A DNA stretch of 64,000 nucleotides, taken from NCBI GenBank assembly GCA_913775265.1, contig CAJYJH010000094.1:20243-84242 (forward strand). Reading direction: 5' to 3'. Source of the stretch: an uncultured Mucilaginibacter sp. GTDB taxonomy: Bacteria > Bacteroidota > Bacteroidia > Sphingobacteriales > Sphingobacteriaceae. Positions within the stretch are counted from its first letter, which is position 1, and the number at the start of each line of letters is the position of its first letter. A model generated the notes under the pieces. It searched no databases. It saw only the letters and a program-made list of their open reading frames with translations, and was not told the DNA's origin. Below are positions 49,240 to 58,128 of the stretch, piece after piece. The position numbers and the translations under genes are program-made.

Positions 49240-50385
49240 TTGAGTATGAGTTTGAAGAGATATTTATCTGTACTATTATTGTCGGTTTTGATGACTGCCG
49301 GGATGGCGCAAACACAAACTAACCCCTGGCGAACCGGCATCGTTACCGATGAGTTTATATACGAGAAAGCACCTTACAAAGAATGCCATGCCGCTACCAT
49401 CGCCCAAACGCCAAAAGGGTTGGTTGCTGCATGGTTTGGCGGAACCAAAGAGCGTAACCCGGATGTGTGTATCTGGGTAAGCCGCCGGGTAAATGGCAAG
49501 TGGACCGAAGGGCAGAACGTAGCCAACGGCATCCAAAATGATACCTTGCGTTACCCAACCTGGAACCCGGTTTTGTACCAGATTCCTAATGGGAACTTGA
49601 TGCTGTTTTACAAGATTGGCCCAAGCCCGTCTACCTGGAAAGGCTATTTGAAAACATCAAAGGATGGTGGCATCACCTGGTCGGAACAAAAAGCTTTGCC
49701 CGAAGGTTACTTAGGTCCCATCAAAAACAAGCCCGAACTGATTGGTAAAAATCTGTTTTGCCCAACCAGTACCGAAGGGAAAGGCGGTTGGAATATTCAT
49801 TTTGAAGTAACGCCCGACTTTGGCAAAACCTGGAAAAAGATAAGTGTTGCTAACGGCCCTGACACACTGGAAGGGATACAGCCAAGCATTCTGAAATATA
49901 AAGACGGCCGCCTGCAACTTTTAGCACGCAGCCGTAACCGAGCTATTCTGGAGTCATGGTCGAGCGATAAGGGGATGACGTGGACACCATTGGCTAAGAC
50001 ATCTTTACCCAACAATAACTCAGGTACTGATGCCGTAACGCTGAAAGATGGTCGCCAGCTACTGGTTTATAACCACGTATTGCCGCCCGGTAAATTAGCC
50101 AAAGGTGCACGTACCCCATTAAATGTAGCTGTTTCGAAAGATGGGAAGACCTGGTATGCGGCGCTGATTTTAGAAGATTCGCCCATCAGTCAGTATTCTT
50201 ATCCGTCGGTGATACAAAGCAGTGATGGCATGGTGCATTTTGTTTATACCTGGCGTCGTGAGCGCATTAAGCATGTAGCGGCCGATCCGAGTAAGTTTAA
50301 ACTGGTAGAGATTAAAAACGGTGAGTGGCCTAAGGTAGCAGGTTACACCCTGCCCGAAACTAAAGGCGACGCAAAAGATTTATAA
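49240..50385 (+). CDS. Sialidase-like (BNR/Asp-box) secreted beta-propeller
   Basis: CHAATIAQTPKGLVAAWFGGTKERNPDVCIWVSRRVNGKWTEG; SKDGGITWSEQ, SSDKGMTWTPL, SKDGKTWYAALILEDSP Asp boxes. Confidence 0.82.
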   Translation: MSMSLKRYLSVLLLSVLMTAGMAQTQTNPWRTGIVTDEFIYEKAPYKECHAATIAQTPKGLVAAWFGGTKERNPDVCIWVSRRVNGKWTEGQNVANGIQNDTLRYPTWNPVLYQIPNGNLMLFYKIGPSPSTWKGYLKTSKDGGITWSEQKALPEGYLGPIKNKPELIGKNLFCPTSTEGKGGWNIHFEVTPDFGKTWKKISVANGPDTLEGIQPSILKYKDGRLQLLARSRNRAILESWSSDKGMTWTPLAKTSLPNNNSGTDAVTLKDGRQLLVYNHVLPPGKLAKGARTPLNVAVSKDGKTWYAALILEDSPISQYSYPSVIQSSDGMVHFVYTWRRERIKHVAADPSKFKLVEIKNGEWPKVAGYTLPETKGDAKDL

Positions 50386-50386
50386 G

Positions 50387-51817
50387 ATGAAGTTAACAGC
50401 AGGCAAATCTTTGGGTGCTAAATTATTGGTGGGATGGACTGTAATAGCTTGTTGGCTATTAAGTGCCCTGGCTGTTCATGCCCAAACCAATAATTCTGAC
50501 TTTGAGTATAAAAAGCCGCTTAAACAAGTGCTTGCCGAAGTGCAGGATCGTTTCCATGTAAAGATCAAGTACTCGGAGGATATGGTAAAAGACCAGTGGG
50601 TACCTTATGCCGACTGGCGCTATAAAACCACGGCAGCCAAAACACTGGCTGCGGTGCTGGCTCCGCTGGATATGAAAGTGAACGAGGAAAGCCCGAATAC
50701 CTTCAAACTTAAATATTTTGAATATTCGCGCATTACACCCGAAGAGGGGCGCGAAAAGCTGGCTTATCTTTCTTCACTTTACCATGATAAGGCAAGCTGG
50801 GAAAACCGCAAGGCCGATCTGAAACCCTGTATGTTGCAGGCCTTGCAATTATCGCCAATGCCTACCAAACCCAAATCAAAACCTATTATCACCAAAAAGC
50901 GGGTGATGGATGGTTACACGGTTGAAAACATTGCTATCGAAACACTACCTGGCGTATATGTGTGCGGATCTTTATATAAGCCGCTTAAGCATAATGGAAA
51001 AATTCCGGTAGTGCTTTGTCCGGACGGGCACTTTGGCGATGGCCGTTACCGTGCCGATGGGCAGTATCGTTACGCTATGCTGGCACGTATGGGTGCCATG
51101 GCCATCAGCTATGATTTGTTTGCCTGGGGCGAGTCGCTGCTGCAATTTGATGGCAAAGACCATCGCCGCAGCCTGGCCATGACCATACAGGCTTTAAACA
51201 GCTTCCGCATCTTAGATTATTTATTGTCGTTGAAAGATGCTGACCCAACGCGGGTAGCGATCACCGGAGCATCGGGCGGTGGCAGCCAAACTATGCTGGT
51301 AACGGCATTGGATGATCGTATTAAAGTTAGTGTGCCCGTAGTGATGCTGTCAAGCTACTTTTCGGGTGGCTGCCCTTGCGAGAGTGGCTTGCCGGTACAT
51401 TTATGCGGCGGTGGTACAAACAATGATGAGGTGGCTGCTATGGCTGCACCACGGCCGCAACTGGTTATCTCAGACGGTGGCGACTGGTCGGCCAATGTAC
51501 CTGATACTGACCTCCCTTATCTGCAAAAGATTTATGGCTACTATGGCAAACCTGAGCTGGTGCAAAATGCCCACTTCTCGAAAGAAGGCCACGATTACGG
51601 CAAATCAAAACGCCTGGCTATGTACGATTTTGTGGCTAAGCAATTCCACCTGAATATCAACGCCGTTAAAGGTGCTGATGGTAAGGTAGACGAGTCGAAA
51701 GTGACTATCGAAAAATATCCGGCCATGTACGTATTCGGTCCCAAAGGCGAAAACCTGCCGGCAAATGCCATTCATGGTTTCGACCAGTTGGAAAAAGTTT
51801 TTGCGGCGGCTAAGTAA
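50387..51817 (+). CDS. Secreted alpha/beta hydrolase esterase (acetylxylan-esterase-like; CE19-type possible) with N-terminal STN-like domain
   Basis: KKPLKQVLAEVQDRFHVKIKYSEDMVKDQWVPYADWRYKTTAAKTLAAVLAPLDMKV resembles STN; ITGASGGGSQTMLVTALDDRIKVSVPVVMLSSYFSGGCPCE with nucleophile GASGGG; HDYGKSKR. Confidence 0.7.
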   Translation: MKLTAGKSLGAKLLVGWTVIACWLLSALAVHAQTNNSDFEYKKPLKQVLAEVQDRFHVKIKYSEDMVKDQWVPYADWRYKTTAAKTLAAVLAPLDMKVNEESPNTFKLKYFEYSRITPEEGREKLAYLSSLYHDKASWENRKADLKPCMLQALQLSPMPTKPKSKPIITKKRVMDGYTVENIAIETLPGVYVCGSLYKPLKHNGKIPVVLCPDGHFGDGRYRADGQYRYAMLARMGAMAISYDLFAWGESLLQFDGKDHRRSLAMTIQALNSFRILDYLLSLKDADPTRVAITGASGGGSQTMLVTALDDRIKVSVPVVMLSSYFSGGCPCESGLPVHLCGGGTNNDEVAAMAAPRPQLVISDGGDWSANVPDTDLPYLQKIYGYYGKPELVQNAHFSKEGHDYGKSKRLAMYDFVAKQFHLNINAVKGADGKVDESKVTIEKYPAMYVFGPKGENLPANAIHGFDQLEKVFAAAK

Positions 51818-51863
51818 ATAACGATCATTTTAAAAGAACAACCACTTATAAAACCAACGAGAT

Positions 51864-52778
51864 ATGAATAACAGTCAGTCATCCCGACGTAGGTTTCTCG
51901 CTCAAACCGCTATTGCAACCACAGGTGTGGCGCTGTCGCAGAACAGTTGGGCGGCTTTTTTTGCCAGTGCTGCAAAATCTCAGCGTTATAAAGTAGCGGT
52001 GGTTGATTTAATGATATTAAAACGGCAGAAGCTGGGTGCATTTCAGTTAAGCAAAGAAGTCGGGGCTGACGGTGTTGAGGTTGATATGGGTGGTTTGGGT
52101 AACCGCGAAACATTTGACAGTCAGTTAGCCAATCCCGAAATAAGAAAACAGTTTTTAGATAAAGCGAAAGAGTTCAATTTAGACATATGCTCCTTGGGCA
52201 TGACCGGCTTCTTCGCGCAATCATTCGCTAAACGCGATGGGGTAGATCGCATGGTGCAAGATTGTATTGATACCATGAAAGCCATGAACGTTAAAGTGGC
52301 GTTTTTGCCATTAGGCGTTAATAGCGATTTGTCTAAAAATCCGGAACTGCGACCTGTGGTGATTGAACGGCTAAAGATGATTGCGCCGAAAGCCGAGCAG
52401 GCCGGTGTAGTAATTGGTATCGAAACCTCGTTAAGTGCTACCGACGAAGCCAAACTGCTCGACGAGGTGGGCTCAAAGGCTATTAAAAGCTATTTCAATT
52501 TTGCTAACGCATTAGATAATGGTCGTGATGTAAGTGAAGAGTTGAAGATTTTAGGTAAAAAGCGTATATGCCAGATCCATTGCAGCAACACCGATGGCGT
52601 TTGGCTACAGAATGATCCGGAAATCGATCTGAAAAAAGTTAAAAAGACATTAGATAAAATGAAGTGGGAGGGCTGGCTGGTCATCGAGCGTTCCCGCGAT
52701 GTAAAAGATCCGCGCAACGTGAAGTGGAATTTTAGTGCTAATACCGCCTATGTCAAGTCGGTGTTCCAAAACGACTAA
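51864..52778 (+). CDS. Sugar phosphate isomerase/epimerase family (xylose-isomerase-like TIM barrel), Tat-type signal
   Basis: SSRRRFLAQTAIATTGVALS twin-arginine motif; GADGVEVDMGGLGNRETFD, VIGIETSLSATDEAKLLDEVGSKAIKSYFNFANAL. Confidence 0.85.
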   Translation: MNNSQSSRRRFLAQTAIATTGVALSQNSWAAFFASAAKSQRYKVAVVDLMILKRQKLGAFQLSKEVGADGVEVDMGGLGNRETFDSQLANPEIRKQFLDKAKEFNLDICSLGMTGFFAQSFAKRDGVDRMVQDCIDTMKAMNVKVAFLPLGVNSDLSKNPELRPVVIERLKMIAPKAEQAGVVIGIETSLSATDEAKLLDEVGSKAIKSYFNFANALDNGRDVSEELKILGKKRICQIHCSNTDGVWLQNDPEIDLKKVKKTLDKMKWEGWLVIERSRDVKDPRNVKWNFSANTAYVKSVFQND

Positions 52779-52837
52779 AGCTCGGGGATGCTACTTTGAA
52801 AATATTAATCGCTCAATAGAATTTATAACAAACGCAC

Positions 52838-55399
52838 ATGAAATCCGCTTTTAAATATATACTCTTTGCATTATGGATGACTACTGTATCCGTAAATGTT
52901 AAAGCAGCGGATATCTACGTTTCAACATCTGGCAGCGATAGTAATCTCGGCACACAGCAACAGCCCAAAGCTACACTAAACGCTGCGTTGCGCCAGGCGC
53001 GTGAATTGCGCAGGCTTAATGACGCAAGTATAAAAGAAGGGATACACATCATTGTCTCGGGCGGTAACTATCAACTGAACGAACCCGTATTTATCCGTCC
53101 GGAAGATTCTGGAACGGCACAATCGCCAACCTGGATACAAGCGGCGGCCAATCAAACTCCTGTTTTAAGCGGTGGTATAAATGTGACCGGGTGGAAAAAA
53201 TTAAGTACACACCTTGCAGGCTTACCGGCTAACGCTAAAGGCAAAGTTTGGGTAGCTAACCTGCCTTATTATCAGGGCTCCAGACTTCAGTTCAGGCAAT
53301 TGTGGGTAAATGGTCGAAAGGCTGTTCGTGCCCGTGAGAGTGATAACAATGATCAAATGAGCCGAATTGTGTCGGTTGATAAAGCCAAGCAGGAAATGTG
53401 GATTCCAACCCCATCGGTAAAGCTGCCAGCAAAAGCAGGGCAGATGGAGTTGGTGATTCACCAAATGTGGGCTATTGCCAATCTGAGGGTTAAAAGTATC
53501 GCTACCGAGGGTAACAAAACCAAACTGACATTTCAGCAGCCAGAAAGCCGCATCCAGTTCGAGCATCCCTGGCCCGAAGCCGTGATTGATAAAAACAATC
53601 AGAAAAACGGAAACTCCGCCTTTTACCTGAACAACGCGATTGAATTTTTAAATCAACCGGGCGAGTGGTTTGCCGATCAGGAAGCCGGAAAACTCTATTA
53701 TTGGCCGCGCGCCAGTGAAAATATGGTGCAAGCGCAGGTTACAGTACCGGCTTTGCAAACACTGTTACACATTACCGGCACGGCCGACAGGCAGGTAAGT
53801 TATGTATATTTGAAGGGCATTAATTTTGAGTATGCCACCTGGTTGCGCCCATCTCAGCAAGGGCATGTACCGCATCAGGCAGGTATGTACATGGTGGATG
53901 CTTACAAGCTGAAAGTTGCAGGTACGCCCGAAAAAGCCGGTCTGGAAAACCAGGCATGGGTAGGCCGCCCCAATGCAGCGGTCGAAGTTGCCTACGCACA
54001 TCACACAGGTTTTGGACAATGCCGTTTTGAGCACATGGCCTCAACCGGCTTAGATTATCAGCGCGGTACACATGATGATGCCATAAAAGGCAACATTTTT
54101 AAAGATATTGGCGGAACGGCTATTCAGGTAGGTACTTACTCGGATGAAGCGATAGAGGCCCATTTACCTTACAACCCTTCTGATCCTCGCGAGGTTTGCA
54201 CTAACGAGTTGGTTAGCAACAACCTGATTACGGACGTAACCAATGAAGATTGGGGCTGCGTTGGTATTGGCGCCGGGTATGTCAAAAATATCAACATTGA
54301 ACATAACGATATAAGCGAAGTGTCTTACTCCGGCATTAGCATGGGCTGGGGTTGGACCAAGCTCAAAAATGCCATGAGCAACAATCGCATCTATGGCAAT
54401 AAAATTCATCGTTATGGCAAGCATCTCTATGACGTGTCGGGTATCTATACGCTGTCTGCTCAGCCCGGCTCGGTCATCGAAAACAACTGCATAGATAGCG
54501 TATACAAAGTTCCTTACGCGCACGATATGCATCATTGGTTTTATCTGTATTGTGATGAAGGCTCGTCAGGCTTTACGGTACGTAACAACTGGTGCCCGGC
54601 AGATAAATTTTTGCAGAACGCCAATGGTCCCGACAATCATTGGACTAATAACGGACCACAGGTCAGCCAGGAAGTAAAGCAAAACGCGGGTTTACAAAAA
54701 GAATATTTAACGTCTTTGAAGTATATCGCTCCGGCAGATAAGCGCGAAGCCATCAATTACGTAGGCTATGACATTAAAGCCGATAAGCCGCAGGTAATTG
54801 AGGTAATTGCAGAGCAGGGACAGACGCCGGATGTAGCCAAAGTGAAAGACTTATGCATGCGCAACGGCATTCCGGTTTCGGCAATTTACCAGTGGCAAAA
54901 CAGATTGACCATATTCGGCAACATTCCAAATGCCGAGCGCATTGCGCAACAGCTTAAAAGTATGTTTAGCAGCGCTGAGGTAAAAAGTTACACTACACCT
55001 TTTTATACTTTTAATGCTCAACAGCACTGCGGTGCTGGGACAACCGTAGCTAGAGAATGGGATAATATTGTGTTGACAGCCAATTTGGTAAGTGACGTTA
55101 AAAAGCAACAGGAATATCTCGATTACCACGCTACCCAGTTTCAAAAATGGCCGGAAGTAGCAAAAGGATTTTGCAACGCCAGTTTTCAGCAACTGTTAGT
55201 TTACAAAAACGGCAGGCAATTAATGCTCATCATCAGTATAACCAAAGGCGAAAGCCTGGATAATCTCAATCCCAAAACCTCAGAAAACAACCCGCGGGTA
55301 GACGACTGGAACACCATCATGAAGCAATACCAGGAAGGCGTAAGCGGTACTAAACCGGGCGAGGTTTGGGTGTTTATGCAACCGGTAAAACAATCTTAA
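52838..55399 (+). CDS. Right-handed beta-helix protein (GH141-like) with C-terminal L-rhamnose-mutarotase-like domain
   Basis: ADIYVSTSGSDSNLGTQQQPKATLNAALRQARE...; IFKDIGGTAIQVGTYSDE; C-terminal KKQQEYLDYHATQFQKWPEVAKGFCNASFQQLLVYKNGRQLMLIISI...NPRVDDWNTIMKQYQEGVSGTKPGEVWVFMQPV. Confidence 0.78.
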   Translation: MKSAFKYILFALWMTTVSVNVKAADIYVSTSGSDSNLGTQQQPKATLNAALRQARELRRLNDASIKEGIHIIVSGGNYQLNEPVFIRPEDSGTAQSPTWIQAAANQTPVLSGGINVTGWKKLSTHLAGLPANAKGKVWVANLPYYQGSRLQFRQLWVNGRKAVRARESDNNDQMSRIVSVDKAKQEMWIPTPSVKLPAKAGQMELVIHQMWAIANLRVKSIATEGNKTKLTFQQPESRIQFEHPWPEAVIDKNNQKNGNSAFYLNNAIEFLNQPGEWFADQEAGKLYYWPRASENMVQAQVTVPALQTLLHITGTADRQVSYVYLKGINFEYATWLRPSQQGHVPHQAGMYMVDAYKLKVAGTPEKAGLENQAWVGRPNAAVEVAYAHHTGFGQCRFEHMASTGLDYQRGTHDDAIKGNIFKDIGGTAIQVGTYSDEAIEAHLPYNPSDPREVCTNELVSNNLITDVTNEDWGCVGIGAGYVKNINIEHNDISEVSYSGISMGWGWTKLKNAMSNNRIYGNKIHRYGKHLYDVSGIYTLSAQPGSVIENNCIDSVYKVPYAHDMHHWFYLYCDEGSSGFTVRNNWCPADKFLQNANGPDNHWTNNGPQVSQEVKQNAGLQKEYLTSLKYIAPADKREAINYVGYDIKADKPQVIEVIAEQGQTPDVAKVKDLCMRNGIPVSAIYQWQNRLTIFGNIPNAERIAQQLKSMFSSAEVKSYTTPFYTFNAQQHCGAGTTVAREWDNIVLTANLVSDVKKQQEYLDYHATQFQKWPEVAKGFCNASFQQLLVYKNGRQLMLIISITKGESLDNLNPKTSENNPRVDDWNTIMKQYQEGVSGTKPGEVWVFMQPVKQS

Positions 55400-55435
55400 A
55401 CATTATACAAACTAACACCACCTATCATACAACCC

Positions 55436-56539
55436 ATGTTAAAATTAGGCATCTTAGGATTAGGCGAAGGCCGCAGCACCATGTCGGCAGCGCTGCAAAG
55501 CACCAAAATAGAACTGGCCGTGGTATGCGATCGCAACCTGGACATGTGTAAGCGCCGCGCCAAGGAGTTTGGCTTCGATAATTATACTACCGACTATCAG
55601 GATATGCTTAACAATCCTGAGATAGATATTATAGCCATCTACACGCCCGACCATCTGCACGCCGATCACATCAAACAGGCACTGTTAGCCGGTAAACATG
55701 TGGTTTGTACTAAGCCGTTGATCGACGACCTGAGTCAGGCTAACGAGCTGATAAAAATTTCGGCCCAAACCGGTAAAAAGGTGTTTGTAGGTCAAAGCTC
55801 ACGCTTTTTTGAACCGGCCAAACGTCAGCAAAAAGATTTTAAGGAAGGTTTGATAGGAGAACTGATCACCATTGAATCGCATTACCATGCTGATCATCGC
55901 TGGTTTTTGGAAAAAACCTGGGCTTTAGAGGATGCCTTTAAATGGTTATACGGCGGCTTAAGTCACCCGGTAGATTTTATCCGTTGGTACTTGCCCAACA
56001 TTGAAGAAGTAATGGGTTATGGCATGATTAGCAGCAACGGTAAAACTGCCGGACTGAAGAATCATGATACCATGCACTTTATATTTAAAGCTACTGATGG
56101 TCGCATAGCCCGGGTAAGCGGAGCCTACACCGGACCCACACAGCCCACCAAACGCGACAGCGGTATGACGGTTATTTTGCGCGGTACTGAAGGTGCATCG
56201 CAAGCTGATTACCATGAATTACGTTACTCGGTAACCGACAACACCGGCGAAGAAAGGATTGTACATTGGGGCGACAGCACCATCAAATATTATTTCCGGT
56301 TTGAAGGCCAAAGCCACCACGCCGGTGAGTATCAAAATTACTTAGAGTATTTTGCTGATTGCCTCGAAAGCGGCGAAACTGCCTACCCGGACTTAAAAGA
56401 AGGCATCGGCACTATTGCCTTATTACAAGCTATGGACCGTTCGCTGCAAACCGGCATGCCTGTAAAGATTGCAGACATCTTAGCTGAGTTTGATATCAAT
56501 GCCGATGCTTTAAATACCGACACCAATACCCATGGGTAA
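55436..56539 (+). CDS. Gfo/Idh/MocA-family oxidoreductase
   Basis: KLGILGLGEGRSTMSAALQ Rossmann motif; NNPEIDIIAIYTPDHLHADHIKQALLAGKHVVCTKPL. Confidence 0.93.
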   Translation: MLKLGILGLGEGRSTMSAALQSTKIELAVVCDRNLDMCKRRAKEFGFDNYTTDYQDMLNNPEIDIIAIYTPDHLHADHIKQALLAGKHVVCTKPLIDDLSQANELIKISAQTGKKVFVGQSSRFFEPAKRQQKDFKEGLIGELITIESHYHADHRWFLEKTWALEDAFKWLYGGLSHPVDFIRWYLPNIEEVMGYGMISSNGKTAGLKNHDTMHFIFKATDGRIARVSGAYTGPTQPTKRDSGMTVILRGTEGASQADYHELRYSVTDNTGEERIVHWGDSTIKYYFRFEGQSHHAGEYQNYLEYFADCLESGETAYPDLKEGIGTIALLQAMDRSLQTGMPVKIADILAEFDINADALNTDTNTHG

Positions 56540-58124
56540 TATTTTACAACATTTAACCACTTTAGATTATGCTATTGTAGTCGCCTACGTAGCTATTCTT
56601 CTTTTTTTAGGAATCCAGGCTTCGTTAAAGAATCGCAAACGCGGCGATGAAGAGACCCTGTTTCTTGGCGACCGATCGCTTAAATGGCCAAGCATTGGCT
56701 TTAACATGTGGGGCACCAACGTAGGGCCTTCTATGTTAGTGGCGTTTGCCGGGGTAGGCTTTAGCACAGGTATTGTAGCGGTCAATTTCGACTGGTATGC
56801 ATTTCTATTTTTGATGTTGCTGGCATTGGTTTTTGCACCGCGTTACCTGGCAGCTAAAGTGAATACCATGCCCGAGTTTATGGGCCAGCGTTACGGCGAA
56901 TCTACCCGTACTATCTTAGCCTGGTATGCTTTAATTAAAATACAAATCTCTTGGCTGTCGTTAGGCTTATACGCCGGCGGTACGTTGGTTAGGCAAATAT
57001 TGGGCATCCCGATGTGGGAATCGGTCATCGTACTGGTAGCGTTTGCGGGTTTATTTACCTACATGGGTGGGTTAACGGCCATTGCTAAAGTAAACGTATT
57101 TCAAATGCTTTTGCTCATCGGCGTTTCCATCATGCTTACCGTGCTCGGCGTTAAACGTGCAGGCGGGTTGTCATATGTTTACAATCATGTACCAAGCCAT
57201 TTCTGGAATTTGTTTCACCCGGCTTCCGATCCTAACTACCCATGGTATGCTATTATGCTGGGATATCCCGTGGCAGCCGTAGCTTTCTTTTGTACCGATC
57301 AGTCAATGGTGCAGTCGGTGTTGGGTGCCAAGAACCTGGAGCAGGGGCAGTTGGGCGTTAACTTTATTGGCTGGCTTAAAATATTGTCCTTACCGCTGTT
57401 CATCTTCACCGGTATTTTGTGCCATATCATTTTTCCCGATTTAAAGGACGAAAACCTGGCGTACATGACGATGGTGACTAACCTGTTTCCTGCCGGTTTA
57501 AATGGGTTGGTTATTGTAGTATTGATTGCCGTTTTGGTAGGTACTATTGGTTCGTCGCTTAACTCTTTGAGTACTGTGTTTACGATGGATATCTATGCGG
57601 AGCGGATCAATAAGCAAGCTACTAACAAACAGCTAATCAGCGTAGGCCGATTGTCGATCATCGTTGGCTGTATTTTATCGGTAGGTGTGGCTATCGCCCT
57701 TGATAGCATTAAGGGACTTAAGTTTTTTGATGTTTTTCAGTCGATATTAGGTTTTATTGCACCGCCTTTGTCGGTGGTGTTTTTGCTGACCGTGTTCTGG
57801 AAACGTACCACGCGCTCGGCCGTAAACACTATTCTGTCGGCTGGTTCAGCTTTTAGTCTTTTGGTAGGCATTCTTTATTTGTGGGTTTTCCCTAAAGATG
57901 TATACCATTTCTGGCCGCATTACTTGATGCTGTCTTTCTACGTATTCGCGTTCCTGCTTATCATTGGTTTACTGGTTTCACTGCTCGACCGTAACCCTCA
58001 GGTTTACATTGCCAGTTTGCAAGAGGAAAGAGATATGCCAAAAACATCATCCAAGGTTAAAATTGCCTGGGTGTTATTAACTTTAGTGATGATTGGCCTT
58101 TACATCATTTTTAACGGACATTAA
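56532..58124 (+). CDS. Sodium:solute symporter (SSS family), second copy
   Basis: LDYAIVVAYVAILLFLGIQASLKNRKRGDEETLFLGDRSLKWPSIGFNMWGTNVGPSMLVAFAG; LVGTIGSSLNSLSTVFTMDIYAERI; overlaps the upstream gene by 8 bp. Confidence 0.93.
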   Translation: MGNILQHLTTLDYAIVVAYVAILLFLGIQASLKNRKRGDEETLFLGDRSLKWPSIGFNMWGTNVGPSMLVAFAGVGFSTGIVAVNFDWYAFLFLMLLALVFAPRYLAAKVNTMPEFMGQRYGESTRTILAWYALIKIQISWLSLGLYAGGTLVRQILGIPMWESVIVLVAFAGLFTYMGGLTAIAKVNVFQMLLLIGVSIMLTVLGVKRAGGLSYVYNHVPSHFWNLFHPASDPNYPWYAIMLGYPVAAVAFFCTDQSMVQSVLGAKNLEQGQLGVNFIGWLKILSLPLFIFTGILCHIIFPDLKDENLAYMTMVTNLFPAGLNGLVIVVLIAVLVGTIGSSLNSLSTVFTMDIYAERINKQATNKQLISVGRLSIIVGCILSVGVAIALDSIKGLKFFDVFQSILGFIAPPLSVVFLLTVFWKRTTRSAVNTILSAGSAFSLLVGILYLWVFPKDVYHFWPHYLMLSFYVFAFLLIIGLLVSLLDRNPQVYIASLQEERDMPKTSSKVKIAWVLLTLVMIGLYIIFNGH

Positions 58125-58128
58125 CCTG

